This document shows positions 34,550 to 46,311 of a stretch of DNA of 64,000 nucleotides, in pieces (within the stretch, counting starts at the first letter, position 1; every line of letters starts with the position of its first letter). The position numbers and the translations under genes are program-made. The notes under the pieces were generated by a model. That model was not told the origin of the DNA and ran no database searches. It saw only the letters and a list, made by a program, of their open reading frames with translations. The DNA lies in contig OX246737.1 in NCBI GenBank assembly GCA_945910005.1, positions 79,571,483-79,635,482 of the forward strand. The letters are read 5' to 3'. This stretch comes from Isoperla grammatica. Lineage: Eukaryota; Arthropoda; Insecta; Plecoptera; Perlodidae.

Positions 34550-34669
34550 ATTCACTAGAATTTTGCAATACAAATGTAATTTGAACCTACCTACAATACT
34601 AATAGGATCGCGTTGAAATTAGTATACTCGTGACCGGAAGAAAATTGATTTTACCTGTAATATAACAAA

Positions 34670-36420
34670 ATATATTTTGCCACAGCTTTGTTTCAGAAAA
34701 ATAAATTTCTAGAAACTGCATTTTAACTTTGCAACTTCTCGACATACTTGGTCACAAAACTAATGGCATTCGATCCACATCGTAGCTTTGTGAATGGTCC
34801 AAATTTTAACTTGATAGGACTTTACGTTCGACCGCTATCGCAAGACATAAAAAAACAAACAGAACGACTGCCAAAAAAGTCTAATGAAGGCGCTCGTTTT
34901 GCTCGCTTATTAAGATGCGTGATCCGCACGGATTCGCGCGGGATTAGTTGTCGCGCGTTCTATCTTGTTGCAGTTGTAAAAGCAAAATCCTTTCCAGGGA
35001 AAGAACGTCGAGAATTATTTGAGGGTTGCGCGCGCGCAAGAGTGCAGGTTTAAAAGCGACACGATGTTGCAGTCTAGTGAAAAGTCTGCGCGAAACCGTT
35101 AACTCTCAGGCAAGATAGAAGATTGGATGCTGGAGTAAATAGCTTATTACAGCTTTTACTAAAATATACCAGGGTCATTCATGTATATGGAATCTCCGTG
35201 TATTCCCACACGCAAATCGCGAATTTGTAGCTAAAAAAGATTCAAAGTGTCCGCGGATCTTTTCGCAAGGAATTAAAGAAAGCGGTAACAAGCGGAGTGG
35301 TAGCTCCCTAGAAGACGTTTACTACCCAACGCTAGCGTGGACTTGCTTTCTGTTAGGAAAGACCCAGGCGCGTGGTCAAAACTCTTGGAAATTTCAACAC
35401 TCCACGCGCCACGCAATAGTGTGGTAAATACGGAGGGATTGGCATTTACACGCACACTCTTGAACGCACGCTTTCGTTTGCCTGCGGAGCGTGCGCGCAA
35501 GAGTGTAGTGCAGTTTTTGACACCAAACTCTTGCGTGGCGCTCCGACCCACGGTTGTGCGCGGTCTTTCTTTCGCGCAAGAGCGCCACACGCAAGCGCGC
35601 GCAAGAGTGTACGTGTAAGGCCGATTATGATTCTGAAACAATCGTTACAATAACCACTTATATGTAATCTATGTTTTCTTATGTTATATCTTAAAAATGA
35701 GTATAATAGAAGTTAGCTCGAGATAAACTTAGATGTGTAGTGCGCGCAACAACGCGTGACATCGTGTATGCCTTGTCCATCAACTGAGCTGCTGGTGGAA
35801 TTAGCCTTGGAAAACATAGTAGATGAATGGTCGATGGAGCCTCAATCTGTTGTTCTCTCTCGGCCCATGCTCTTTCCACCCCACTCAAACGGCATCTAGA
35901 AAACACTGACCCTCACCATTTTAACATTTCAGTTGCTCGGTAATTGACCGCACTTCGACTTCCGTAGGCGAATGTTTTCGAGATTTCTGTAAATCTTCTT
36001 TTTATCTAGCCTTCATCTACTGTGGTTTCCAAAGCTGATAGAACTGTAGGCTTGTGAGGAGACGGGTAGAGGTAACTCTGACGTCAATTGCGAGTAGCCT
36101 ATGTAATCAATTAATTCATCTCTATGCTTTATTGTTCTGTATACACGCGAGCAATGTTAATTATGCGAGCGAAGCGAGCGTTTCCACTGGACTTACATGG
36201 AACTTGTTATGTTTGTTTTTTAGTTTGTTTGTGGTTTTTATATGTCTCGCGATAGCGGTCGAACGAAGAGTCCGATCAAGCTGAAATTTGGACCATCCAT
36301 AAGCTTCGATGTTGATTGAATGCTATTAGTTTCGTGTTGGCCAAATCGATCGAGAAGTTATAAAGTTACATTGTAGTTACAAGAAAATATTTTTCTGAAA
36401 CAAACTGGCGGTAAAATGTG
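34670..36420. mobile_element. 1.75-kb element with ~190-bp inverted ends
   Basis: Left arm (34676-34860) and right arm (36235-36420) match in inverse, including gttcgaccgctatcgc, atggtccaaattt and tttgtttcagaaaaat. A solo relative of the same end is at 40242-40310. The interior repeats gcgcaagagtgt in both orientations (35036, 35499, 35574, 35602) and gives only shadow ORFs. Confidence 0.65.
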
Positions 36421-36447
36421 AGAATTAAAGTGTCGAAAATCATAGTT

Positions 36448-39400
36448 CTGTGCAATTTCGAGGAAAGTGTACAGCACCATATACCAATGTGTTCATGACG
36501 CACTTTGGTGCCAGAGCGATATCCGCGACTGGGGGTGGAGGCGGTGCCCCCAATTTTGACTACACTTTTCATTGAATATCACTCAATTACGGCCAAACGG
36601 TTGGTCTGACAACGAACATGAATACCTTTAAATATATTTGTGTGTAATTGATAAATATTTCTGTGTCACAAGCATTCATGTACGGTACATAGGGCGAAAG
36701 TTATCGTCAATTAAGTATCAAATTAATATATTCTCAAATCTCAATATATAAAACCATGAAGCAACTATATATTATCAAAACATTTCAAACATATTCATAG
36801 ACGTATAGAAATTTCAGAGTGTTTCCATATCGGTGAATTTTTTTCATAATTTTATCTTTAATGCCGACATTACACGACTCAATACTTTCGTCAAACTTAT
36901 TGAATTCAAGAACAAAAGCGAATCAAAAACAGTTTGTTAAAAACTGCAACAATGTAGCTTCTATTAATTGATGCTTTTTTGTCCTTGAATTCAATAAGTT
37001 TGACGAAAGTATTGAACAGTGTAATGTGGGTATAAGCGATTGGTATTAGTGAAGTATTAAAGACAAGAATGCGTGGGGCTTTTGTGCGCCCGCTAAACAC
37101 AACTGTAATGCATAGAAGCATTGGCAATCATAATATTGTACTATTTCGAAAGAAAAGTACACTTGTATCTTCGTTTAAGCTTGTAAAATAATAATTTGGA
37201 TGGTGCGAAGCTCCAACAATAGGCGTTTACAAGTTATACATAAAAACAAAATGGCCGACTCTCATGAGGTTTTTCCCTTTTATCTTCACAATCGTACTTT
37301 TTTTTTAAAACTTAATATGACAAATATTATTTCTAGTAAAATTCTACACACACATGATACTTAGATATTTTCATAGGAAGTACTCTTTACGTACAAATTT
37401 AATATTTGTATTTGTGCATCTGAACTCAAATGTACTAAACTTGGCTCCCGTTCGCTTCTTAGTGAAGCAACTGTGACCTGAGGGAGTGGTCTCAATCTCT
37501 TCTTTTAAGTTTATTAAATAAACATTTTGATGGTGCCAAGCTCCAATGATAGGCGTTTACGAGTTGCATGTGAAAAACAAAATGGCTGCCACTTCAGGTG
37601 GTTTTGGCAATTTATCTTCATAACCGTACTATTAACGACAAAATCTAACATGACAAAAAATATGTCTTGTAAAATTCTACATACAATTCATATTCAGGTA
37701 GTGGCATATGATTTACCATTTACCTACAAATTTAGATTTGTGTATGTTTATCTATACTCAAATGTACAAGCATTGGCTCCCCTGGGCTACTTGATGAAGC
37801 AAGTATGAACTATGGAAGTGGGCTTAATCGCTTCCTTTCAACTTATAGAATAATAATTTCGATACTGCCAAACTCAAGTATTATGCGTTCAAGAGTAACA
37901 CGCAAAAAACAAAATGCCCGCCAATACGGTGTATTCAGATGTACATCCGTCGGTTGTTTGATGAAGCAGGTATAGAAGTGGGCTCAATCTCTTCTTTATA
38001 GCTTATAAAGTAATAATTGTGATGGTGCCTGCCTTAAATATGAGACATCATCGAGTAACACGTAAAATACAAAATGGCCACCACTATAGGTACTTTTTCC
38101 AATTTACCGTCATAAACGTACGTTTTATCACAAAATCTAATATGACAACAATTATTTCTGGTACAATTTTACAGTTTTGATATTTACACATTTTTATAGG
38201 ACTTACTATTACCAAAAAAATTAAAATTTCTACATGTTAATTAGTACTAAAATGTTTTTTTTTTTTTACGTGTTTCTCTTGAACGCTTTATACTTGAGTT
38301 TGGCACCATCGAAATTATTATTCTAAAAGTTGAAAGGAAGAGATTGAGCCCACTCCCATAGTCCATACTTGCTTCATCAAGTAGCCCAGGGAGCCAATTC
38401 TTGTACATTTGAGTACAGATTAACATACACAAATCTAAATTTGTAGGGAAATGGTAAATAATATGTAACTACCTGAATATAAATTGAATGTAGAATTTTA
38501 CAAGGAATATATTTTGTCATGTTAGATTTTGTCGTAAATAGTACGGTTATGAAGATAAATTGCCAAAACCACCTGAAGTGGCAGCCATTTTGTTTTTCAC
38601 ATGCAACTCGTAAACGCCTATCATTGGAGCTTGGCACAATCAAAATTATTATTTTTATTAACTTTAAAGAAGAGATTGAGACCACTCTTTCAGGTCACAG
38701 TTGCTTCACAAAGAAGCGAACGGGAGCCAAGTTTTGTACATTTGAGTTCAGATGCACACATACAAATATTAAATTTGTACGTAAAGAGTACTTCTTATGA
38801 AAATATCCAAGTATCATGTGTGTGTAGAGTTTTACTAGAAATAATTTTTGTCATATTAAGTTTTTAAAAAAAAAGTACGATTGTGAAGATAAAAGGGAAA
38901 ACCTCATAAGAGTCGGCCATTTTGTTTTTATGTATAGCTTGTAAACGCCTATTGTTGGAGCTTCGCACCATTCAAATTATTATTTTACAAGCTTAAACGA
39001 AGATACAAGTGTACTTTACTTTCAAAATAGTACAATATTATGATTGCCAATGCTTCTATGCATTACACTTGTGTTTAGCGGGCGCACAAAAGCCCCACGC
39101 ATTCTTGTCTTTAATACTTCACTAATACCAATCGTTAAAGATAAAATTATGAACAAAATTCACCGATATGGCAACACTCTGAAATTTTTATACGTCAATG
39201 AGTATGTTTGTAATTTTTTGATAATATATAGTTGTCCCATGGTTTTACATATTGAGAATATATCAATTTCATACTTAATTGACGATAACTTTCGCACTAT
39301 GTACCGTACATGAATATTTACGACAAAGATATATTTATTAATTACACACAAATATATTTTATAATCATAATTTTCGTTGTCAGACCAACCGTTTGGCCGT

Positions 39401-39562
39401 AATTGAGCAATATTCAATGCAATGCGTAGTCAAAATTGGGGGCACCGGCCCCGCCTCCAGTCGTGGATATCGCTCTGGCACCAAAGTGCGCTAAATACTG
39501 TGAGACCTCATGAACACATTGGTATATGGTGCTATACTCTTTCCTCGAAATTGCACAGGATT
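36448..39562. repeat. Large imperfect palindrome of ~320-bp direct repeats
   Basis: Left half (36448 to about 38000) and right half (about 38270 to 39562) are inverted copies with scattered indels. Within each half, diverged units of 310-330 bp are head to tail (starts near 37199, 37528, 37859, 38021; inverted near 38640 and 38970). Each unit carries a conserved aaaacaaaatggc(c/t) block and an attatttctagtaaaattct block. Confidence 0.8.
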
Positions 39563-40074
39563 CCATTTGATGCTGGACTACTAACAGAAAATGTTCGACT
39601 GGTCACGCATATTCCAATTTTAATGCGATACGATAAGTATATCGTATGTGTAAATCACATTTGTACTAATGAATTCTAGTGAAATAATTATGACAACGAA
39701 AAATCCAAGCTATAATTTATATGGACAGTCAATCTTTTATCGTACAAAGATCTTGTATTTTAGATCTTTTATTGCCGGAATTATAATATCTATGACGGTA
39801 AAAACTTTGCACAATTTTGTTTTGGCTGTTGTTGATTGTTTGTTTTTTGAACAAATGTGAACATTCTTATTATATTGATGATGACATTAATGTTTTCAGT
39901 ATAGCTGCGCTTGAGCAATCAGGCCGTTTGCGACACCTTTATCTTCATCTCTTATATTGAACAATGGCGATAGCTTTGAGAACGTTTCGCCAGAAAGTGC
40001 GTAGACGTGAACGCGCTCGCTTATCAACGCGTCTCACAGAGCGTTTTCCTAGTAGGTATGTATTATTGTCTTAC

Positions 40075-40232
40075 TGAGCACGAAGCCAGTAATGTAGGAG
40101 CCAGCAGAGCCGAACATGCCGTAGAAGAAGCGGACCACGAGGAACCAGGTGAACTCCGGCACGAAGGCAACGACGACGCCCAGGATGAGCTGGAGCACGG
40201 CCGACACGTAGAAGACAGTCTTACGTCCGAAC
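40075..40232 (-). CDS. SLC22 transporter exon A (GRK loop, TM3-TM4)
   Basis: 158-bp internal exon. After the acceptor cttgacctccag it reads G then FGRKTVFYVSAVLQLILG, VVAFVPEFTWFLVVRFFYG and on to YITGFVL plus A; the donor is GTAAGA. FGRK is the conserved loop between TM2 and TM3 of the major facilitator fold. The RFFYGMFGSAG segment matches the TM4 region of SLC22 proteins. The phase-1 end joins exon B as described there. The upstream exons (TM1, extracellular loop, TM2) were not found between 40.3 and 64 kb, so they may lie beyond the window. GC content is clearly higher than the surroundings, as in exons B and C. Transposon sequence lies within 22 bp on the donor side and about 10 bp on the acceptor side. 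Confidence 0.92.
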
Positions 40233-40241
40233 CTGGAGGTC

Positions 40242-40310
40242 AAGTTATAAAGTTACACAAAGTAAGTCGAAAATAATTTTCAGAAACACAATGATGGCAA
40301 AATGTGAGCT
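40242..40310. mobile_element. Solo inverted-end fragment of the 34.7-36.4-kb element
   Basis: caagttataaagttacacaa through cagaaacacaatgatggcaa matches the end at 36357-36420 in the same order. On the minus strand it forms the sequence just ahead of the SLC22 exon A acceptor, including a T-rich stretch. Confidence 0.65.
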
Positions 40311-40315
40311 GGCTA

Positions 40316-41009
40316 TACGAAGGGGGTACCCAAAATGAATCGGAATCGCGTTGTGGGTACAGAGCTTCCGTTGTACGCGGTTCTCCCGCTAGGAGAGCGT
40401 AAAGCGACTTCTCCTGAGTCAGTCAGTCTGCCAAGCGGCGTCGCTTGGACAGGTTATGCTTGGCCTTTCTGAATTTTTTCGTGAAAGCTATTTCGCCTGA
40501 TGCTTGTTTTATATATATAAAAAAAAAACGCTCAATACATATTAAACTTAAAAAATCGCGCAATTATGCTTCAAGATTGACAACGCATCACTGAAGAGAT
40601 CTAGAAGTTGTCTGGAGTGACTTGGAGCTTGGTAAAGCGAATTTTATCGGACGATCGGAACATTTGGAACGAGAATGATGGTCTCTGCAGAGTTTGTGCT
40701 TCGGCTCCTGAATCCTCAGCAAAGAAGGAGTTGCTGCGAAGCATGCTATGGTTTGAAATAACAGTCCCAAACCGTTTCACATTTATTTTTCAAGATTGTT
40801 TCTTAAAAAAAAAAAAAAAACGAGAAGCAGGCTAAATAGCTTTCACGAAAAAATAACAAAAGCAAACGCCACCTTCCCAAGCAACGCCGCTTGCATGGCA
40901 GACTGATTCGGGAGGAGTCGCTTTACGCTCTCCTAGCGGGAGAACCGAGTCCTAAGGAAGCTCCGCACCCCACAAAGCGATTCCAGTTAATTTTGGGTAT
41001 CCGCTCGTA
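40316..41009. mobile_element. 694-bp TIR element with ~190-bp inverted arms
   Basis: Left arm (tacgaaggggg tacccaaaat, cggttctcccgctaggagag) is mirrored by the right arm (ctctcctagcgggagaaccg, ttttgggtatccgctcgta), with TA at both flanks. The middle (40600-40780) has a 50-60 codon open stretch without recognisable domains. Confidence 0.85.
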
Positions 41010-43513
41010 TTATTGTACATTTTTGTCTGGTCACGAATAATATGCTATTTTTATTTCGATCCGATTAGTATTGTAGAAAAGTATTTTAAAAAAGTATTGG
41101 AAAAACAGTAGTCAAACCGGTTTTTATGATCTCCAGAATTTGTGAAATCCTTATTGTTGCTTAGCGCTCACACCCCATAAGAGATAAATGGAATGACAGA
41201 TTTCCTAATTGATAAACAAGTTTGGTCACATACCAGAAATAACCACCAACACAATATTATCAACAACTGAGTTATCACTATCGAAATATTTAAAATAACA
41301 GTAGGTTTTTATTTTCAGTATTTCATCAAAGTCAAATTTTGAATGGAAGCTCTACTGCGAAAACGGAGCAAGTTGTTTAAAAAAAAAAACGGAAGTTCGA
41401 ACGCTTATTTATTCCAAGATGATGTATTAGGAATCTCGATCATGCACGATAAGCCGGTACTTGCTTGTCAAGAATGTCGAGTGGACGAAGCGCGCGCGTG
41501 GTTAAAGTCGTTCCATTGATCAAACTACCAGTTTCAAGCAATGATTTTAATATTTGTTTAAAATCACAAATAATTATTTCTTTGACAATTATTATGTTCA
41601 ATTACTATTAAATGTAAAATATATTCAGTAATCAAGTAAGAATACTATTTTAAAATCCAGTATTTACACGAAAATGCAGTTATTTATAATGGCATGATTC
41701 TAGACACTAGTTTGACTGCAGAATAGCCAATCCCTAAAAACGAAATTAGTTCATCAAAACTCCAAATAGTAGTCAACTTCTTATCTCGCTTTTGGCTTCA
41801 ATTACACCACAACACATTCACAAATTATAGACTTTATAATGGATACAAATCTAAATTGATTTACAAAGCCAAGGAAACAAAAAACTCGTTTTTAATATTC
41901 ATCGACAAAGTATTGCCAACCTCCAATATACTTGGCAACGCTGCAAATACATTGTTCTTGTCAGATGGTGAAAATGGCGTCGAAAAAATACGGAATACGA
42001 AGCGGAGGACGTTTTATTACGATAAAAGAAAATGATAGGATTGTATATTTTGTATCGTATCATGTTGTTTGTGCAATTGTTTACCTGACGAAGTGATCTC
42101 AAGTAACTTAAGTCCATCTAGGACATGTGAAGGCATGCAATGGATGTAAATTATTTCAAATGCGTGTAGGGGGGCCACATAAATGGTAGGCCTAGGCCTT
42201 CCACATGTCAAATGATCACAAAACGTCCTTGAGTGGCCTTAGGGCTTGGCATATTTTCTTTCATATTATACAGATGCCTCCTGGCATACTATACTTAGCA
42301 TATCTACATTGGGGAAAATGTTTGCGTTTACGGACGTACAATACATGAATTTCATTTCGGATCAGGCAATATAGGCCTAGGCCTAAGTCTAAATAAAGGT
42401 GGCCTAGGCTAGGCCTCACGTACCGTATTCAGATATATTCCCGTTTCTAACAGTGCCTTCAATTTAAATTGAGTGCATTACTTGTATGACGCAAAATGTT
42501 AATTAGAAATAAGCGACAATAAATGTAAATAAGAAAAAGTCGTCACCGCATCGTGGGAAGGTGACAGCCAGCTCATGTTTTGACGTGAGGCGGACGTGGG
42601 CTCAAAGAGAAATGACGTCATCGCACGCAGTGTTGCCATAGTTTCACGGCTCGCCCGATTTCCCATCAAATGTTCTTGTAGTGAAGCCAATATTGACCGA
42701 AAACGAGTCGAGAGATTGTATTCATACATACATATTTAGAATGGTCGTTCAATTATCTTCAAATTGAGTATAAAATAAAGAAAATGACAAATGTTTAGTA
42801 TCTACTTAGTCGATGCTTTATATTCGAAAGTGTATGATTTTTGACAGTTTCAATGGTAGGGGATAGGGAAATCGACGGATTTTAAATATTTATATTAAAA
42901 AAAGTAGTCGATGAAACTACTTTATTTTTCGCTAATATTTAACATGATATTTAAGTGTATATTCAACATGATTTGTAGCACAATGACAAATAGTTGGGTA
43001 AACAGTGGATCGACTTTAAAACCCCACTCTTGCAAGGTATATTTTGCCAGCCAGGATAAAGTTTAGGTGGAAATTACATTTTGCATAAAAAGTGACGGAA
43101 CCATGGCAACATAACAACCAACAGGTAAAATCAAAGCTCTATGAAAATAATTCCAGCATTTTTATTGCTGAAAGTTGTTCTATCAAGTAGACCTTGTTGT
43201 TCTATCTGTGAGGTACTTGGAAGGCTGTGCATGCATTGGTTGACTGTTGTCGATGACGGTTAATTTGAAAATATTTGGGAAAAATTTCGTGTTTGTACCT
43301 CAAGCGCGCTCCCTTATAAACGCAGAGCTCAGATAACGGATCGGATATTCAGTTAGGATTTGGATAGCTAGTTTTTTTTTTTTTTTCATTCAAATCAGCT
43401 CTGTGTGTAGAGAAGGGTTCATTTAATACAATTATGGTTGCCCTGTTTTGGATAGTAAGCCTATTAAGACCGTTTAGCTTGTACTTGTGTCATAGACCCC
43501 ACATAATGATTAT
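41010..43513. other. AT-rich spacer with TAGGCCTA-rich patch
   Basis: No gene recognised. TAGGCCTA-type palindromes cluster at 42185-42415. A copy of the dispersed motif ATCAAGTAGACCTTG is at 43182-43196. Confidence 0.4.
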
Positions 43514-44062
43514 GTGTTGAAAATAGCTTTGAATGTAGGAGTAGTAGGTACAAGTTTAAGTCGATGTTTTTATATACTCCTAAATAAAAGCAAAATGTAC
43601 CCGTCAAACTTAACTTTTTCAGAAGCCCGTGTATTGAATATACGGCAACTATATGTCAAAGTAGTCTTGAATGAGGTATTTAAAGACCAACTAAATGTGC
43701 AAATGAATGCCGTGACTGCTATGCATATTGCCTCCATAACAAGACAGCAAACCCATGGAAATCTCCCGATACCACGGAAGATGTCGCAACTAAGTCAACG
43801 TCATGTTGACTATCTTGAACCCAGAATGTTCAATGCTTTGCCAATTGAACTGAAGAGCATTGTCTCCCATGATCGTTTTAAACTAAAAATTAAGCAATGG
43901 TTGAAAGGTCTAGGGACAGAGGAGGCCGAGAGTATGATAAACTTTCATGCTTCCATGTAGCCATGTATCCATGTAGCCGTATAGCATTTTACCTTGAGAT
44001 GGATGGAACATGCAAATCCTGGCAGTGTCTAAATTTAAAAAAAAAAAATTAAATTAAATTAG
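43514..44062 (+). pseudogene. LINE C-terminal fragment with A/T-rich tail
   Basis: 148 codons ending at 43960. The C-terminal block RMFNALPIELKSIVSHDRFK, then KLKIKQWL, is the conserved end of CR1/L2-like ORF2 proteins (FN-x-LP ... FK-x-x-L). No reverse transcriptase core is present, so the copy is strongly 5'-truncated, as is usual for LINEs. A short 3' stretch leads to an A-run and (TTAAA)-like repeats at 44036-44062. The ATG at 43514 is not a natural start. Different copy and sequence from the one at 28.1 kb. Confidence 0.7.
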
Positions 44063-45697
44063 TTTCATTAATTAGCGACAATGCGCTATTCCAACATGAT
44101 ACATCCACTGATACAAAACACACTATTAGATCGGCAAATTACTATTACCATCAAACATCCGAATACCTAAAACTAATTATACACAATATAGAATTAACAA
44201 TACATAAAAAAACAGTCACACCTCTCTCCTTGTTTATATACTCGATAACCCCATTCCTTAACTCTTTTGTATCTTTAATACTACATGAACAACCATCAGC
44301 CATACTGATAAAAAAAAAAAAAAAAAATAGGAATATTAGGGCTAGCACTCCTATACTCGTTTCTATTACATTACATCGATTAAAGGTGGAATTTTTCATG
44401 CCTTTACTACTATTATTATTTACTATTGTTACTATGTTTAATACTTTTAAATTTTAAGTTTAAATCCTTTTCTTTGTTTTATCTAGTATTTGTAAACTTA
44501 GGCCTACATGATACAGGTCTAAGTAATGTCTTTCTATGTCTTTAATTTCCCTGTGAATACTATTCTCTGAATGCTTGTATTAAATTATAAATTATACTTT
44601 AAGTAGGCCTAAAATACTACATATTGGAAATGTTTCCTTATAATAACCTTAATTCTATAACTATATTGTTTACCGGTATATTATATTATATGACAAATTA
44701 CAAAATTTTAGTCCATAAGCAGCGTAGGTTTGTAAACAAAATGCCTGATTTGTAAACCGCACCTTTTTTAAACTTGTATTTTTACACCGTCTTTAACATC
44801 AGTCTACTACCTTCCCCCAATACATTTAGCTCTAGCTATAATTGTATAAATTGTATTATCACACAATTTTCCATTCAAGTATGCCTATTGTCGCCATCTG
44901 ACAAAATTAATATTGTACACTATTTTGTAAATGGCCTTGCACTCAAGTCTCCATGACTTTGCAGGCTTCTCCAACTTTGTATAAATAGCCACTTTTTAGT
45001 AACATGTATGTATTCTGTGTTGAGGATAAAATTGTCTGAAATCTGAATCTGAATTGTTATAGAAATTATTAGAGAAATGTTTTACTTATTGTGTCTGAGG
45101 GATCTGAAAGACTCGTGTGAAACTGTTTTGAAGAAGAAGGCCCAAATAGTTTACCTTCTGTGTATACTAGTAACATTTGACTGAGATTTAACATGGTTGA
45201 GAAAACTAAACATTTACAATGTCGTCTAGAGTCTAGACAATGGTTTGAAGTATCACAATATTGTGTTAGGCCTACAACACAACCAAGCGAGCACAGTAAT
45301 ACCATTACTCATATCAGTTATACTTAAGAGGTTAGATTAGTTGAACAATGACCTACGTCATGTACAAACAAATTGTACGATGTATGTCATCAAATTCAGC
45401 CAACAATGATGCTTACTAGCTTGAAAGTTGCGATAGTTATTTGAAAAATAATTATAATCTTACAAATGATAAAGTACAATACCAAACAAAAATGAAAAAG
45501 TTTTGCAAAAAAAAAGGCCAAGCCCAAAACGGAGAAGATCAACCGTTACAAACCAAAGAGGGCACACGGTCAAAAAATGCCTTTCAAAAGAGGCTCAACA
45601 TTTAAAGTGGTGATATCTAAAATTGTGGCCAAGCCAATTATCTTATTTCTTATATATAAATATATTTTTTAATTAAATAAATACATATTTAAATGTT
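44063..45697. other. AT-rich spacer, perhaps LINE 3' UTR remnants
   Basis: No gene. A tail-like gaaatctgaatctgaattg lies at 45034-45055, like the one at 13.72 kb. Confidence 0.35.
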
Positions 45698-45986
45698 TAC
45701 ATCACTAATAATAATAATAATTTTTGTACGAATACTCGTTCTAGAGTGCACACCAGCTTTACCTGATGTGCCCCTCTTCAGGTGACTAACTAGGTTATTA
45801 GGGTGTTTGGATAGTTGGGAAGGATTGTCCGAGGGCTGATAGTATGATTCCATCCCAGCATTCGCTTTTACGACTGAGGGAAACCTCGGAAAAAACCTTC
45901 AGTCAGGACTGCCGGTGGCCAGAATCGAACCGGCGACCTCCCGAATCAGAGTCTCGCGTCTTACCGCTGAGCCATACATCACTAAT
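45698..45986 (-). mobile_element. tRNA-derived SINE flanked by 12-bp TSDs
   Basis: Exact direct repeats TACATCACTAAT at 45698-45709 and 45975-45986 enclose 265 bp. On the minus strand the element starts TATGGCTCAGCGGTAAGACG (pol III A box), then has GCCGGTTCGATTCTGGCC (B box), a central part with AAGCGAATGCTGGGATG, and a 3' (ATT)n tail. The tRNA-like head includes gactctgattcgggaggtcg as an anticodon/variable-arm relic. The central block is shared with the R4-like LINE 3' UTR at about 60.03 kb. Confidence 0.92.
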
Positions 45987-46311
45987 GATAATTGACGAAC
46001 AAATATATCAACAACAATTGCAAAATTAAATTGACTTATGGAAACATTTCGAGGTGGGAAAAGCAAAATTAACACACTTAATTTATAATTAAAAGCTTCC
46101 AGCAGCTTTCAGCATTAAAGGCTTTTTGGCCTTGGCCTTTTTTGCAAATGTTTCGCATTTTTGTTTGGTATATCAATGCTTTTGATTTAAAAAGACTAAT
46201 CTTGGCATTTATCCAAGTCAAAAAACTCAATGTCAAAAACCCAACGCGGGTTTTAGGGGGGGGGGGGGGGGGGGGGAATAACTGCCCATGACCATTTCAC
46301 CATCGCATAGG

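Larger units (their letters stand above)
34014..40052. mobile_element. 6-kb foldback-type composite element
   Basis: Outer tips are CTAGGAAAACGC and its inverse. The arms (34014-34345 continuing at 34550-34640; right arm about 39570-40052) match over roughly 450 bp, for example gataagcgagcgcg against cgcgctcgcttatc. Inside are an inverted-repeat element (34670-36420) and a second large palindrome of direct repeats (36448-39562). Long inverted ends with internal direct repeats are typical of foldback elements. No transposase is seen. The right tip lies 22 bp from the donor edge of SLC22 exon A. Confidence 0.7.

Noticed and set aside
35273..35641. Opposed ORFs of 122, 93 and 66 codons
   Set aside because: They overlap one another on both strands over GC-rich gcgcaagagtgt repeats; no domain seen.
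40608..40835. 75-codon ORF with CRVCA motif as a zinc-finger gene
   Set aside because: It lies in the middle of a TIR element, has no splice context and only a single partial Cys pair.
45900..45974. Functional tRNA gene
   Set aside because: A and B boxes are present, but it is the head of a SINE with tail and 12-bp target duplications.
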